Shown here piece by piece: positions 13,320-23,649 of a stretch of 38,223 nucleotides of DNA (its first letter is position 1; each line of letters opens with the position of its first letter). The notes below the pieces were generated by a model. The model ran no database searches, was not told where the DNA came from, and was given only the letters and a program-made list of their open reading frames with translations. The translations under genes and the position numbers were made by a program. The stretch covers positions 1 through 38,223 of the forward strand of contig CAJAES010000123.1 of the NCBI GenBank assembly GCA_903938815.1, given 5' to 3'. This DNA comes from an uncultured beta proteobacterium. GTDB taxonomy: Bacteria; Pseudomonadota; Gammaproteobacteria; Burkholderiales; Burkholderiaceae_C.

Positions 13320-16052
13320 TCATCGCACCGTCACCCGGAACTGGCGGGACAGCAGATCCCGGTTCAGTTCCACCGTACCGGCCGTCTCGTCGAGCACCAG
13401 CACTGCTGCCTGGTCGACGTTCAGCACGCGCTTCGCGGCGTTCACGAAGCCGCTGATGCGCATGGCGGGCATGCCCAGGCGTTGCGCGAGCGCTGCTTTC
13501 GAGAGCTTGCCCCCGCGGGCCGCCAGCGCGTCCAGCAGCGATCGCACATCGGCATCTGCAGGGGCCACGCGCGCGGCCAGGGCCTTCTGCGCCAGATAGG
13601 CGGGCGACGTTTGCAACGCGTCGATCCAGTGCACGCCGGGCGCCGGCGCCACCACGGCAGCGGCTCCACCGAACAGGTCTGGCTGCGGCAACGGCACCGG
13701 CTTGGGCTTCGGGGGCTTACGAGCCAATGCCGGTGCTTCGGGTGCGAGCGCCAGTGCAACAGCTTCCAGCGGCGCCCACCAGTCCGGTTGCGACGCTGCC
13801 GCCACCTGCCAGCCTTTCAGCGCCATGTTTCTCGGCGTGAACACACTCAAGGGCACCACCACCTCCTGCGCCGAGACGCCACCGTGGTACCCGTTCTTCT
13901 TGGCGCCGTGCCTCACGCCTTCCGACCAGGAGCAGACCACCGTGTTGCCAGAGGCCGTCTTCACGCGGCCACCCTCGTAGACCAGCTCGCTCTCATCGGG
14001 CGCTCCTGCCGGCAGCCGCCAGCGGTCGCCGTCACCTTGACCACGCTGCACCGTGCCATCGTCGATCACATGGCCATGGTCGGCGGTGACGATCACCACG
14101 CGCCGTGCCCGCCGTGCTTCGCTCAGCAGCGGCCCGAGCAACCTCAGATCGTCGATCGTCCAGCGCACATGAATCTGGTTCGAGCCGCTCAGGTGGTCGT
14201 CGACGGCGTTGTAGACCACGGCCACCACCTGCTGCTGCATCGAAGCGATGGCATCGCGCACCGTGGACGACAGGCCCTCAGAGTCAGCGAGATCGCCCTT
14301 GTGGAACACAACCGGTGCGGTGCCTGCTCGAGACACAGCCACCAAAGCCGCGTGGGTGGCAAACGCCGACTTTTCCTGCGATGCCGCCCCAACGACCAGC
14401 CGACCCGACAGCAGGCTGGTGCGGCTCACCTCGGTGATCGTCGGCAGGGCCGCAACACCCACCGCCAGTGTCGGCGATGGCCCGGCCACATGCTCGTCCC
14501 AGCCCAGCGCCTCCAGGTCCTCACAAAGCTCGCGGAAGATGCTGTAGCTCAGGCCATCGGCCACCAGCAACAGAACCGGTGCTTGTTGCGCCAGCGGGGC
14601 CACCAACCGCTCCAGGACCGCCTCCACCGGCATGCAGGCGGCCTCGGCCCTGGGCTCGCGGTTCCACACCTGCAGCGCCTGTGCGAAGGTCTGGTTGAAG
14701 GCATCGGCCTTCCTGCGCGCCGCATCGCGAAGCGCGACGTAGGCGGACGACAGGCCAGGCAGGTCGTCGCCGCCGATCAGCTTGAAGCGCGCCCAATCGA
14801 CGAAGGCGCCTTCACGGGCGTACATCTGCGCCAGATCCTGAAATCCAGGCGCCGCCCGCCCGCCGCGGCCCTTGCCCTCCGCCGGGTCTGCCACCATCCA
14901 GCGGCACAGGCGCACCGCCATCTTCACGCGCAGCATGCGTGTGCTGGCCGCGTCGGCGTGGGCATGCCTCGCCGCTGAATCTGCAGCGCGTTCGGCGGCC
15001 TGCAGCAGCACCGTGGACGGCTCGGCGATGAAGGCTTTCAGCGCCTCCGCCAGCAGCCCGAGCCGTTGCTCCAGGCCCAACGGCAACACGTCGCTCAGGT
15101 GCGCGTAGGTCTCGACGTGCAGCTCACGCAGCAGTGACTCGGCGCGTTCGTTCACGGCGTGGCGCATGGCTGGGGCCAAGGGGTTCAATGCGCTCGCGTT
15201 CAACAGCCTCGCCGCATCGCTGGCCCAGGCCCGGCCATCGGCGATGCCGATCCGCTTGTCGCCCATGAAGCGCTCCAGGCGAATCGCCGCCGCGGCGAGT
15301 TCATGGACGCCTTCACCTTGCGGCGACAACACCACGCCGCACACCAGGCCCAGCGGCACCGCGTCCTGCGTGTTGCCGGCCAGCACGCACTGCATCACCA
15401 GCGTGCCCACGGCCCCGGCGGAGTCGCCAAGCCAGGCCGCGATCTGCGGTTTAGCGGTGTCAGGCAGGTCGTCAAACAGTGCGGCCGATTCGGCACCTAG
15501 TGACCAGTTCAGCAGCATCGCCGCGTCGGGCTTCGATGCATCCAGCCTCAGGCATCGGCCCAGAACATGACGCCACGCCGTGTCCATGTCCAGGAAGCCG
15601 TTGGGCACCGGCGGGTAGGCACCCATGCCAGCGCGCTCCACCAGTAGCTGGGCCATCCACCGGAAGCGGCTGAGCCGTGCGTCGATCTCCCGTGCCTTGA
15701 AGAGCTGCTGCACCATGCCCCAGGCGTCGGGCTGGAACACCTGGGCGCGCGCCAGCCGGGCCAGCACATCGCCCCCCAGCTCGCGTGCCGCCAGCGGCGT
15801 CAACAGGATGAGCCCAGGTGCCGCGTGCCCATCACCCGCGTCGTCCAGCGTGGACAGCGCTTCCCGGGCCATCAAGGGGCTCTCGCACCAACGCAACTGG
15901 AAAGGCCTGCCCGACAGCGTGATCGCATCGGGCCACAGTGCCTTGGTCTTGGCTTGGATGGCGATGACCTTGGCATCGCTCGCGCGATCCAGCACCGCGA
16001 GTGCCTGGGCCTCGATCTGTGGCAGCGACAAGGGCACGACCGCTGCTGTCAC
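13320..16052 (-). CDS. pglZ: PglZ, alkaline-phosphatase-superfamily core protein of BREX type 2
   Basis: I take the GTG at 16052, which overlaps the pglY stop as GTGA and gives 910 residues starting VTAAVVPLSLPQIEAQAL; an ATG at 16082 would add ten residues inside pglY. The PglZ catalytic core lies in the C-terminal half: LLLVADGLSYS (first metal-binding Asp), LPTITEVSR (nucleophile Thr region), YNAVDDHLSG, and VVIVTADHGHVIDD (Asp/His metal ligands), all in the order of the alkaline phosphatase fold. The N-terminal half is helical and specific to the type 2 form. PglZ is the signature protein of all BREX and Pgl systems. All key residues look intact. Confidence 0.95.
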   Translation of the reverse strand: MTAAVVPLSLPQIEAQALAVLDRASDAKVIAIQAKTKALWPDAITLSGRPFQLRWCESPLMAREALSTLDDAGDGHAAPGLILLTPLAARELGGDVLARLARAQVFQPDAWGMVQQLFKAREIDARLSRFRWMAQLLVERAGMGAYPPVPNGFLDMDTAWRHVLGRCLRLDASKPDAAMLLNWSLGAESAALFDDLPDTAKPQIAAWLGDSAGAVGTLVMQCVLAGNTQDAVPLGLVCGVVLSPQGEGVHELAAAAIRLERFMGDKRIGIADGRAWASDAARLLNASALNPLAPAMRHAVNERAESLLRELHVETYAHLSDVLPLGLEQRLGLLAEALKAFIAEPSTVLLQAAERAADSAARHAHADAASTRMLRVKMAVRLCRWMVADPAEGKGRGGRAAPGFQDLAQMYAREGAFVDWARFKLIGGDDLPGLSSAYVALRDAARRKADAFNQTFAQALQVWNREPRAEAACMPVEAVLERLVAPLAQQAPVLLLVADGLSYSIFRELCEDLEALGWDEHVAGPSPTLAVGVAALPTITEVSRTSLLSGRLVVGAASQEKSAFATHAALVAVSRAGTAPVVFHKGDLADSEGLSSTVRDAIASMQQQVVAVVYNAVDDHLSGSNQIHVRWTIDDLRLLGPLLSEARRARRVVIVTADHGHVIDDGTVQRGQGDGDRWRLPAGAPDESELVYEGGRVKTASGNTVVCSWSEGVRHGAKKNGYHGGVSAQEVVVPLSVFTPRNMALKGWQVAAASQPDWWAPLEAVALALAPEAPALARKPPKPKPVPLPQPDLFGGAAAVVAPAPGVHWIDALQTSPAYLAQKALAARVAPADADVRSLLDALAARGGKLSKAALAQRLGMPAMRISGFVNAAKRVLNVDQAAVLVLDETAGTVELNRDLLSRQFRVTVR

Positions 16053-19000
16053 TTGGTGGCCCCCGGCTTCTCCAACCGCCATGAGATCGAAAGCCGCAGG
16101 TCCGCGTCGCCGTCCAGTTTGGCGTGCAGGTCGTCCAATAAGGCCAGCGCCTGCGCGCTTTCCAGATCAGCCGCGGTGGACTCTTGCACGACGACGGCCG
16201 CCTTCGCACCCTTGTCGCCGGGCTCCGTGGGGGGCAACGGCGGGGCAGGAGGCGCCGGCGGCTGCGGATTTGGCGCCGGCGTTGGGGGCGGCGGAGGTGG
16301 TGGGGGCGGAGGCGGCGGCGGCGCCACAGTCAGCAGCCGAACGGCCTTGCTGCGCTGGTCGTCCAGCGCCGCCTTCAACCCGATGGCGTGCTCATCGGCT
16401 GCCAGGGTCTCGCTCACCTTCGCCACGATGGTTTTCGCCGCCGTCTGCCGGGCGTCGGTCAACGCCTTCATCGCCTCGAAGATTTCCCAGGCGCCGGTGC
16501 GGACCGCCTCATCCAGCTCGCGCGCCTTGGCCAGCGTCTGGCGCATCGCCACCTCGGACGTCTCGACCGTCGCACGGGCGAGCGTCGTCACCAACACAGC
16601 GCCTTCTGCGCTCAGCAGGCCGGCCAGCAAGGCCAGCGCCGAGCGTGCCGTCTGCAGCCGATGGTTGTCACCGCCTGAGGGGAACAGCGCCGACTTCTCG
16701 TCCAGCGTCCTGAGCAAGCTGCCCATCGCCTCCCGCGTCTCACGGGCCTTGGCCTGAACGTCTTCCACCAGCTTGGCTACATTGCTCGCGTTGCGCGAGG
16801 TCGGGATCGTCAGGCCGAACAAGGCCGCAGCGCGTTTGCAGGCCGTCTCCCAGTCACCCGCCTCCGGCAGGGTCTGCTCGCGCAATTCCAGGTCGTCGGC
16901 CATCTGGTCGATGCTGGTCGGGTAGGGCGCGTTGCCCTTCACGAAGCTGCGGTTGGTCTGCCCGGCAAATGTCAGGATGATCAGGTTCTGCGCCTCCACG
17001 GGCAACCCCATCGCCAGCGGCTCGTTCATCCACTTGCGCAGGTTGCCCACCGTGAACGGCTCACCTTTCTTCGCCTGTTCGCGCAGAAAGTGCGAGCGCC
17101 AGTGGTCACCCAGCACAAAGTGCGTTTCACCGGTCTTGCCCAGCTGCACCGGGTCGGCGATCGAGCGAATCAGTTGCCGCACCACGCGGTCGCCCACCGG
17201 CGCACGCCCGTCGGCAGTGCCGATGGCCCGCTCCAGTTCCGGCCACACCTTCTTCACTGCCGCCGGCTTCACCTCGGCATCGAAGACCGGGTGCGCCGGG
17301 TACTGGTGCCTGAACAACTGGTCCAGCAGCGCCTCGAAGGCCGACTTCAGGTTCGCGCCCACCGGCGGCAGTGGCGTCAGCGTCTGGTCCAGCGACCGGA
17401 ACTGGTCTTCGGGCGACAGCGGGTTCACCACCGCGTCGCGCGAGTCGCCGGCAATGCCGTAGGCCACCTCCAGGTACTGCCGTACCCGCTGCACCAGCTG
17501 GTCACGCTGGTTGCGCAGCAGCGCCTGTGCCGGGCCGCGGTCCACCAGCGCCAGGTGGGCGGCCAGTTCGTTGAAGCGCTCGCCGGTCAGGATGTAGTCC
17601 AGCACCACCAGGCGGCCCAGGTCGTGTTGTGCCTTGGCGCTGAAGAACGACGGCATCCACACCAGCGTCTGCGTGTCGTCACCGTGGTAGGCCGCCAGGC
17701 GCGCCAGGTCATCGGCGGGCGTGAACTTCTGGTCATCGAACGGGAAGTCGATCACCACCGTCCAAGTGCCCGCGCGCCCGCGCAGTTTCTCGTCCGACAT
17801 CTCGCGGACGTTTTCGTACAGCACCTCTACCTCGCGCCGCGTGCCGCGCCACAGCACCGGGTAGGTGGCAAACATGTCGTTGGTGTCGGTCACGCCCAGC
17901 TGCTCGAACAGCATCTCGCGGATGCGGCGCCGCCGGTTGCCCGGGTTGTCGCTGGACGCCGCCGGACCGCGCACGATGGGCTCGATGTCGACGCCGGTGA
18001 CCTGGATCGAGATCAACGAGTTGGTGTCGTCGGTGACCTTGATCTCGCCGATGTCGGCCGCCCACTCCTTGCACTTGCGCAACACGTCCTGCGCTTCGCG
18101 CCCGGGGATGGGCGAGCGGATCGTGCCGTGGTTCAGCGCGGCCAGGCGCTGCGCCGTCAGGGCCTTCAGCGACTCCACCTCGGGCACCAGCGCGCTCAGC
18201 AGCAGCGTCTTGATCAGCCGCGCATCGTTGCGCAGCAGCTTGGCCTTGGCCGGGTCGGCATTGCCGATGCGGATGTTCTCCCAGGTCACACCATGCTGCC
18301 GCTCCAGGTGTGGCAGCAGCTTCTGCTTGTAGAGCCGCTTGGCGTTGTCGAAGTGGATGCGCATCGCTTCCGAGAACGGCTCGTCACCGTCGGCGATCAC
18401 GTCGAACAGGTCGCCCACCGGGATGATCTGGCCCAGCTCCAGGTCGTCGCGCCGGTCCACCAGCAACTGCAGCATCAGCTTCAGGGCCGTGCGCTCGCGC
18501 TGCAGCGCGGCCGACACGGCAATCAAGGTCTGCACCAGCGCCGGGCTGAACGGGTAGACCTTGCGAAACATCTCCTTGTCCGCGGTCTCGGTCAGCAGCG
18601 TGTTCCAGACCTCGGGCCTGACCTTCTGGAACTCATCGAAGGCGTTGCCCAGCGTCTGGCGCGCGGCCTCAGACACCGGCTTGAGCACGCGCTTCTCGAC
18701 GATGGCCGGCAGGTTCCGGTCTTCGAGTCGGATGGTGTGGAACCGCGCCTCCCAGTGCCGAAGCGAATCGCTGAACTGCAACTGCAGCGAGCCGGCCAGG
18801 TTCTCGCCCACCAACTCACGCAAGTCGCGCTGGCGCGCCACGAAGCTCACCAGCGGAATGGGCCGGTCGGCGTTGCTGGCTTCCACAAGCTTCACGAGCT
18901 TGGTGCCCTCGCTGCTGACGAAGCTGGCATCGGCCGCACGGCTGGCCAGCCACAGGATCAGCTCGTCCAGGAACAGGATCACCGCGTCGTAGCCCAGCGC

Positions 19001-19771
19001 CTTGGCATGGCGGCTCATGATGCTGAGCCCGTCGTCCAGCGGCACGAAGGCCTCACCGCGGCTTTCGGCCACGTCGGCAATGGCCGTGAAGAAGTGGCTG
19101 ATCAGGTCGCCGACCAGGCGCACACGGTCGTCGCCGCTGGGGGGCTCCAGCATCGCGGCCTCAAAGCTGTTCGCATCCCACCCGCCGCTGAGTTCGCCCC
19201 AACCGCTGCTGTCGCCGCCAGCCTCTGAACCCGCGTTCAGGTCGCGGAAGAAGGCCTCGTCGCCGCTGCGCTTGCGCATGCGGACGGCATCCTCGAAGAG
19301 CCGCTCCGACAGGTAGAAGCCCGGCACCGGTGCATCCGGATGCCGCTTGCGCACGAACTCGGCATAGCCGCCCAGGATGGCTGACTCCATGCTGCGCGCG
19401 CCGATCATGTGGTAAGGCACCAGCAGGAACTTGCGGCCTTGCGTCCACCCGTTGTGCTGGGCTACTACGCTGGCCAGTTCGGGGATCGAGCGTGCCGTGA
19501 CGTTGTTGTCGAGCAGCAGGTTCAGCACCGCCATGAAGTGGCTCTTGCCGGAACCGAAACTGCCATGCAGGTAGGCCGCCTTGCTGGTGCCACCCTGCAC
19601 CGACTGCTTAATGAAGGTCAGCGCGTCGTTGAAGCAGGCGTTCAGCTGGGGCGTCACCACGTAGTCGCGCAGCGTCGCCTCCGCATGCGCCACGCCGTCG
19701 GCCAGTTTGAGGACGAAGTCGCCCTGGTGCACCTGTTCCGGGATGGCGATCAGTTCTCTGATCAGTGTCAT
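16049..19771 (-). CDS. pglY: PglY, large P-loop ATPase of BREX type 2
   Basis: 1,240 residues from the ATG at 19771 (MTLIRELIAIPEQVHQGDFV), supported by AGGGAGAA ten bases upstream; the frame is open 72 bases further but without a better start. Walker A is GSFGSGKSH (70-78), Walker B probably AVILFLDELILWL (after GYD). This is the BrxC/PglY-type ATPase that is thought to assemble on DNA with PglX and PglZ. Near the C-terminus an uninterrupted run of about 13 prolines followed by a Pro/Ala-rich linker (DNA 16212-16327) joins the main body to a small final domain. The end overlaps the pglZ start. Confidence 0.95.
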   Translation of the reverse strand: MTLIRELIAIPEQVHQGDFVLKLADGVAHAEATLRDYVVTPQLNACFNDALTFIKQSVQGGTSKAAYLHGSFGSGKSHFMAVLNLLLDNNVTARSIPELASVVAQHNGWTQGRKFLLVPYHMIGARSMESAILGGYAEFVRKRHPDAPVPGFYLSERLFEDAVRMRKRSGDEAFFRDLNAGSEAGGDSSGWGELSGGWDANSFEAAMLEPPSGDDRVRLVGDLISHFFTAIADVAESRGEAFVPLDDGLSIMSRHAKALGYDAVILFLDELILWLASRAADASFVSSEGTKLVKLVEASNADRPIPLVSFVARQRDLRELVGENLAGSLQLQFSDSLRHWEARFHTIRLEDRNLPAIVEKRVLKPVSEAARQTLGNAFDEFQKVRPEVWNTLLTETADKEMFRKVYPFSPALVQTLIAVSAALQRERTALKLMLQLLVDRRDDLELGQIIPVGDLFDVIADGDEPFSEAMRIHFDNAKRLYKQKLLPHLERQHGVTWENIRIGNADPAKAKLLRNDARLIKTLLLSALVPEVESLKALTAQRLAALNHGTIRSPIPGREAQDVLRKCKEWAADIGEIKVTDDTNSLISIQVTGVDIEPIVRGPAASSDNPGNRRRRIREMLFEQLGVTDTNDMFATYPVLWRGTRREVEVLYENVREMSDEKLRGRAGTWTVVIDFPFDDQKFTPADDLARLAAYHGDDTQTLVWMPSFFSAKAQHDLGRLVVLDYILTGERFNELAAHLALVDRGPAQALLRNQRDQLVQRVRQYLEVAYGIAGDSRDAVVNPLSPEDQFRSLDQTLTPLPPVGANLKSAFEALLDQLFRHQYPAHPVFDAEVKPAAVKKVWPELERAIGTADGRAPVGDRVVRQLIRSIADPVQLGKTGETHFVLGDHWRSHFLREQAKKGEPFTVGNLRKWMNEPLAMGLPVEAQNLIILTFAGQTNRSFVKGNAPYPTSIDQMADDLELREQTLPEAGDWETACKRAAALFGLTIPTSRNASNVAKLVEDVQAKARETREAMGSLLRTLDEKSALFPSGGDNHRLQTARSALALLAGLLSAEGAVLVTTLARATVETSEVAMRQTLAKARELDEAVRTGAWEIFEAMKALTDARQTAAKTIVAKVSETLAADEHAIGLKAALDDQRSKAVRLLTVAPPPPPPPPPPPPPTPAPNPQPPAPPAPPLPPTEPGDKGAKAAVVVQESTAADLESAQALALLDDLHAKLDGDADLRLSISWRLEKPGATK

Positions 19772-19820
19772 GTTCGTTGTTCTCCCTGGGTCGTGCCTTG
19801 TGGCCGATGCGGTGTGCGGG

Positions 19821-22800
19821 TCATGCCGCCTTCTTGCGTCCACGTTTGGCGGTGGTCACCGGCGGCTTCCATGCGCGCAGGTCGTCCAGCGTGAACTGCA
19901 GGGCCCGTGCCTCGTCGGTGACGAAGCTCTCGTAGTAATCGCCCATGCGTGCGCCGAAGTCGGGGTTCATCTCGTTGTGCCATTGCTTGAGCCAGGGCAC
20001 CAATTCGAGCAGGCCTGCCAGCAGGGGCTGAAGACGCTCGGGACTCCAGCCTTCGCGTTCCTTCATGTCGATGAAGTACGAGGCCAAGGCCATGGCCTGT
20101 TGCAGATGGTCCCAGCCAGCCCAGGCGATGGGCAGGCTGCCGTCGGCGCCACGTTCGCAGCCCGGGTAGCTCATCCAACGTTCTTTCGGCACATCCAGGC
20201 CACCGCGCAGGCGCCAGACGTCGGCCTTGAGGAAGTCCTTGCTCTGGTACTTGGGCGGCACCGGGATCTTGCCGACCTCCTCGGCCTTGCGCTCGTCCTG
20301 GTACCGCTTGACCTCGGCCGCAAGGCGCTGATCGACCCACTCAGTGGCCTCAAGCGTGAGGGGTGCCTCGGCGACCAGGTTGAAGCGCGTGTGGGCTTCG
20401 ATGGCGAGCTCGGCGCTCCAGCCGGGTAATTCCTGCGCCAGCACCTCGGCGTCGATGGCGTCCTCGCGCCGCTGCAGCGTCCAGGTGTCCTCCCACTGCG
20501 CGCGCTTGCGCAGGCCCGTGTCGGTGTAGCGCAGCACGGGGAGGAAGGGCACGGCTTCGCTTGCGCCGAGTTCGGCCACGATCTGGCCGACGTCGAAGCC
20601 CGAGTGGCCGGCGTACAGCTCGGCGATCTGCATGAAGCGGGCGTCGCTACGCACCGCGTCGGCCAGGCGGTTGACGGTCGTGAGCTGCGGCGGGTGGTCG
20701 GCGCTGGCGGGCCACAGGTGCGGGGCTTCTAGGCGGTCGAGCAGCCAGTCGCGCAGAGCGGCGCGCTCCAGGTCATCCCATGCCGGCGTCTCCCAGCGGC
20801 GCTTGCAGTTCATGCTCTCGATAAGGCCGATGTTTCGATCCCCCTCAATCAAGGCGATGCGGCGCTCGACCACGCGTCGATACTCTGCCGGCCATAAGGG
20901 TGGAATCGCGACTGTGGGCGTGATATTCAGCCACTCGAACCAGCGGGTGTCGAGCAAGCCTGCTGCAACGCGACGGGCGATGACAATCTCGAACGCGCGC
21001 TGACCCGGGGCGACCTCCGGTGGGTTTGCATGAGACAAGTCCGCAAGGCTGGTCTCCGGAAGAACGCCATAGAGCGCGTAGCAATGCCAGTCAAGCTCCT
21101 CCTGCCAAGCCACCATTTGTCGGTGGATGCTGTCTGCCCGGGCTTTTTCTGCGTTCAGGTCTGCGCGATCGGGCAACCGATCGGCGGAGACGGACCTTAG
21201 GGTGGCGGCTGGCATGCTCCTGGAAAGCTCGATTGCCAACTGGTGAATGCGGTGCGCCGATCCGACGGGAAGTTGATCGACCAAAGGGAACTCGGCCAGT
21301 GCAGTACCCGCAAATTCGTAGAAATCGTGCCACTTCTCGTCCTTTGAACTCCCGCCGCCCGGTCCACCCTTGTTGTGCATAACCTGTTGGCACCAGAAGG
21401 AAGCGACGGACGAATTGAGTACACCGAGCAACGCAATGTGCCTGTCCTCTTCAGCGCCAGGCGGCAGCTTTATTACCGGTGCTGAGCGGTTAAATACACA
21501 CCGACCGCGTTCAAGGACGAAGTGGTTGTGGGTGGCGACAAATGCAAAGGTGATCGCGAGAGGGTCGCGAAGTTTGCTGATCGTCAGGCGGCCAAACTCC
21601 CACCACTTCAGCCCAGCCTCAACCTTCGTCTGCTTGCCGAACATCTTGTTGTTCGAAAGGTTGACGCGATAGGGCCACATGAATCGGTATGGAGACTCAA
21701 GAGAAGGCAAATCGAGCGGTCGAAAGTTGTCGTCGTACGGAAATAGCGCGACGTTACCGTCCACCCGCTGCCAATCCCGCAACTCTTCCCCACTCACAGA
21801 AGTTCGAAGCATCTCAGCTGAGATGCCCGCCCTGCGAAAAGCAGAGCTCCGATTCAAATAGACCTCATCCTCCAAAGTAAAGGACGTGATGCCGATGGAC
21901 TGAACAGCCGTTCCCAGTTTGGGACGATCAAGCTCAATCAGTTCATAGAGATCAGCCGCACCACCACCGCCAATGCTCCACGGATGCTTAGCGAACGTAG
22001 TCCTCGGCGTTTCCGCGACGCTGACGAACTCGCTCTCCGACCCCGCCCGGTCGATCTGTCCGACGATGGCTGACCAGACCAGCCCGTGCGCCGGATCGTC
22101 CGGCGTGCTGGGCTCGCCCTTGATCCCCATGACTGTCCGCACCGCGTCTGCCACCGGCGCACGATGGCGGCCGAACAGGATCACTGTCGGCGTGCCGTGC
22201 CCAGGGATGTAGGCGCCTGAGGTGTCGACGACATGCGTCAGGTCCAGCCGCGGCAGCACCTGCTCGATGAGCTTGCTGCCGAACTCGCGCTTCATAAAGC
22301 TGTTGGCAGTGATCAGCCCGACGAAGCCGGCCGGCTGGACGTTGCCGGTCATCGCCAGCTCGAAGAAGCGCTCGGTGAAGGGTGCGCCGAGCGAATACTT
22401 CATGTGGCAACTGGCGTAGCGCTGCCGGTAGGCCGCATTCAGCGCGGCGTCCTTGACGACGATGTAGGGCGGGTTGCCGACCACCGCGTGGTACTGCCGG
22501 CCGAGGATGCGGTTGACGTCCGCCAGATCCTCGCTGGCGTAGGCGTGCGCAAGCCCGGTGCCCGCGAAGTGCTCGGCACCTTCGAACATGCCGGTGGTCG
22601 CGGTCAGGCCGAAACGCGCGCCGTGCAGCAGGCTGTCGCCGATGGCCACGTTCGGCTTGAAGTCCGGCGCCCCGTGGCTCAGTCCACCATGCCATTCGCT
22701 CACCCTCAGCGCCGCCATCCACAGCCGGAAGCGTGCGATGGCCACCGCAAAGGGGTTCAGGTCCACCCCGGCCACGGCATCCAGCGCCTTCTGCGCGATG

Positions 22801-23609
22801 TCGCGCCGGTTGCGCCCCGGCTCGTTGCGCGCCCATTCCTCGACCAGGCGGTGGAACGCGCCGAGCAAGAAGTGGCCCGAGCCGCAGGTCGGGTCGATCA
22901 GCCGCGCCTCGCGGTAGCCGAACTCTTGGATGGCCGGCGTCAAGGTCCTGTCGAGGATGAACTCCTCGACGAACTCTGGCGTCTGCAGCAGCGCATAGCG
23001 CTTGCGCGTTGCCTCGGACAGGTCCTGGTACAGGTCGCCGAGGAAGCGGGTGTTCCAGGCGGGGTCCGTGAAGTCACGGACCAGCAAGCCGGAATCTGCA
23101 GCGACCTCTTGCCAGAACTGCATCACCGCCATCGCCGCGTCGCCGCTGATGCCCAACCGAAAGACAGGGTTGTGGCCTTCGTCAAAGAACGTGTGCAGGC
23201 CAGGCAACGCGCCGGCCTCCCGGAAGCTGGCAATCAGGAAATCGCGATCGTTCTGGTGCGGGTGCGCGCGAAAGTACGCGTCATGGCTGTCGCGCGCCAG
23301 GGCGAGCCGGCCCGACTGCGGTGTGCCGCTGATCCAGGGCCGGTCCACCAGCCCGTTGTCTTCGATGAAACGCAAGAACACGCAACTCAGCAGCCAGTGC
23401 ACCCCCGCCTGTGTGATGACCTGTTCGGCCCAGGATTCGAAGGTCTCTGCCGTGCGCTCGGCATCACGGGCCGCCTGCCACTCGGCCTGCAACTGGCCGC
23501 GCAGTTCGGGTACCTCGCTGGTGGGGCTGAGGGCGCGCTCGCGCAGGTCGTCTTCCAGCCGCTTGAGCAGGCGGGTCAGGTCAGCGAGCAGGACTTTGGC
23601 ATCGATCAT
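19821..23609 (-). CDS. pglX: PglX, adenine-N6 DNA methyltransferase of BREX type 2
   Basis: 1,262 residues, the usual length for type 2 PglX. After a helical N-terminus the SAM-binding motif I is DPTCGSGHFLLGAF (239-252), GVDLNPFAVAIARFRLW is motif II/III, and the catalytic motif IV is NPPY (379-382), as in adenine-N6 methyltransferases. Residues about 530-930 should contain the target-recognition part. In BREX the enzyme marks host DNA, and unmarked phage DNA is restricted. The DNA for the target-recognition part (roughly 20,820-22,010) looks more A+T-rich than the rest. The gene is 40 bases from pglW and 49 bases from pglY. Confidence 0.97.
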   Translation of the reverse strand: MIDAKVLLADLTRLLKRLEDDLRERALSPTSEVPELRGQLQAEWQAARDAERTAETFESWAEQVITQAGVHWLLSCVFLRFIEDNGLVDRPWISGTPQSGRLALARDSHDAYFRAHPHQNDRDFLIASFREAGALPGLHTFFDEGHNPVFRLGISGDAAMAVMQFWQEVAADSGLLVRDFTDPAWNTRFLGDLYQDLSEATRKRYALLQTPEFVEEFILDRTLTPAIQEFGYREARLIDPTCGSGHFLLGAFHRLVEEWARNEPGRNRRDIAQKALDAVAGVDLNPFAVAIARFRLWMAALRVSEWHGGLSHGAPDFKPNVAIGDSLLHGARFGLTATTGMFEGAEHFAGTGLAHAYASEDLADVNRILGRQYHAVVGNPPYIVVKDAALNAAYRQRYASCHMKYSLGAPFTERFFELAMTGNVQPAGFVGLITANSFMKREFGSKLIEQVLPRLDLTHVVDTSGAYIPGHGTPTVILFGRHRAPVADAVRTVMGIKGEPSTPDDPAHGLVWSAIVGQIDRAGSESEFVSVAETPRTTFAKHPWSIGGGGAADLYELIELDRPKLGTAVQSIGITSFTLEDEVYLNRSSAFRRAGISAEMLRTSVSGEELRDWQRVDGNVALFPYDDNFRPLDLPSLESPYRFMWPYRVNLSNNKMFGKQTKVEAGLKWWEFGRLTISKLRDPLAITFAFVATHNHFVLERGRCVFNRSAPVIKLPPGAEEDRHIALLGVLNSSVASFWCQQVMHNKGGPGGGSSKDEKWHDFYEFAGTALAEFPLVDQLPVGSAHRIHQLAIELSRSMPAATLRSVSADRLPDRADLNAEKARADSIHRQMVAWQEELDWHCYALYGVLPETSLADLSHANPPEVAPGQRAFEIVIARRVAAGLLDTRWFEWLNITPTVAIPPLWPAEYRRVVERRIALIEGDRNIGLIESMNCKRRWETPAWDDLERAALRDWLLDRLEAPHLWPASADHPPQLTTVNRLADAVRSDARFMQIAELYAGHSGFDVGQIVAELGASEAVPFLPVLRYTDTGLRKRAQWEDTWTLQRREDAIDAEVLAQELPGWSAELAIEAHTRFNLVAEAPLTLEATEWVDQRLAAEVKRYQDERKAEEVGKIPVPPKYQSKDFLKADVWRLRGGLDVPKERWMSYPGCERGADGSLPIAWAGWDHLQQAMALASYFIDMKEREGWSPERLQPLLAGLLELVPWLKQWHNEMNPDFGARMGDYYESFVTDEARALQFTLDDLRAWKPPVTTAKRGRKKAA

Positions 23610-23649
23610 CGGTGGGCTTCAATTCGTGCGGTTCAGGCGCGGTTCTGGG

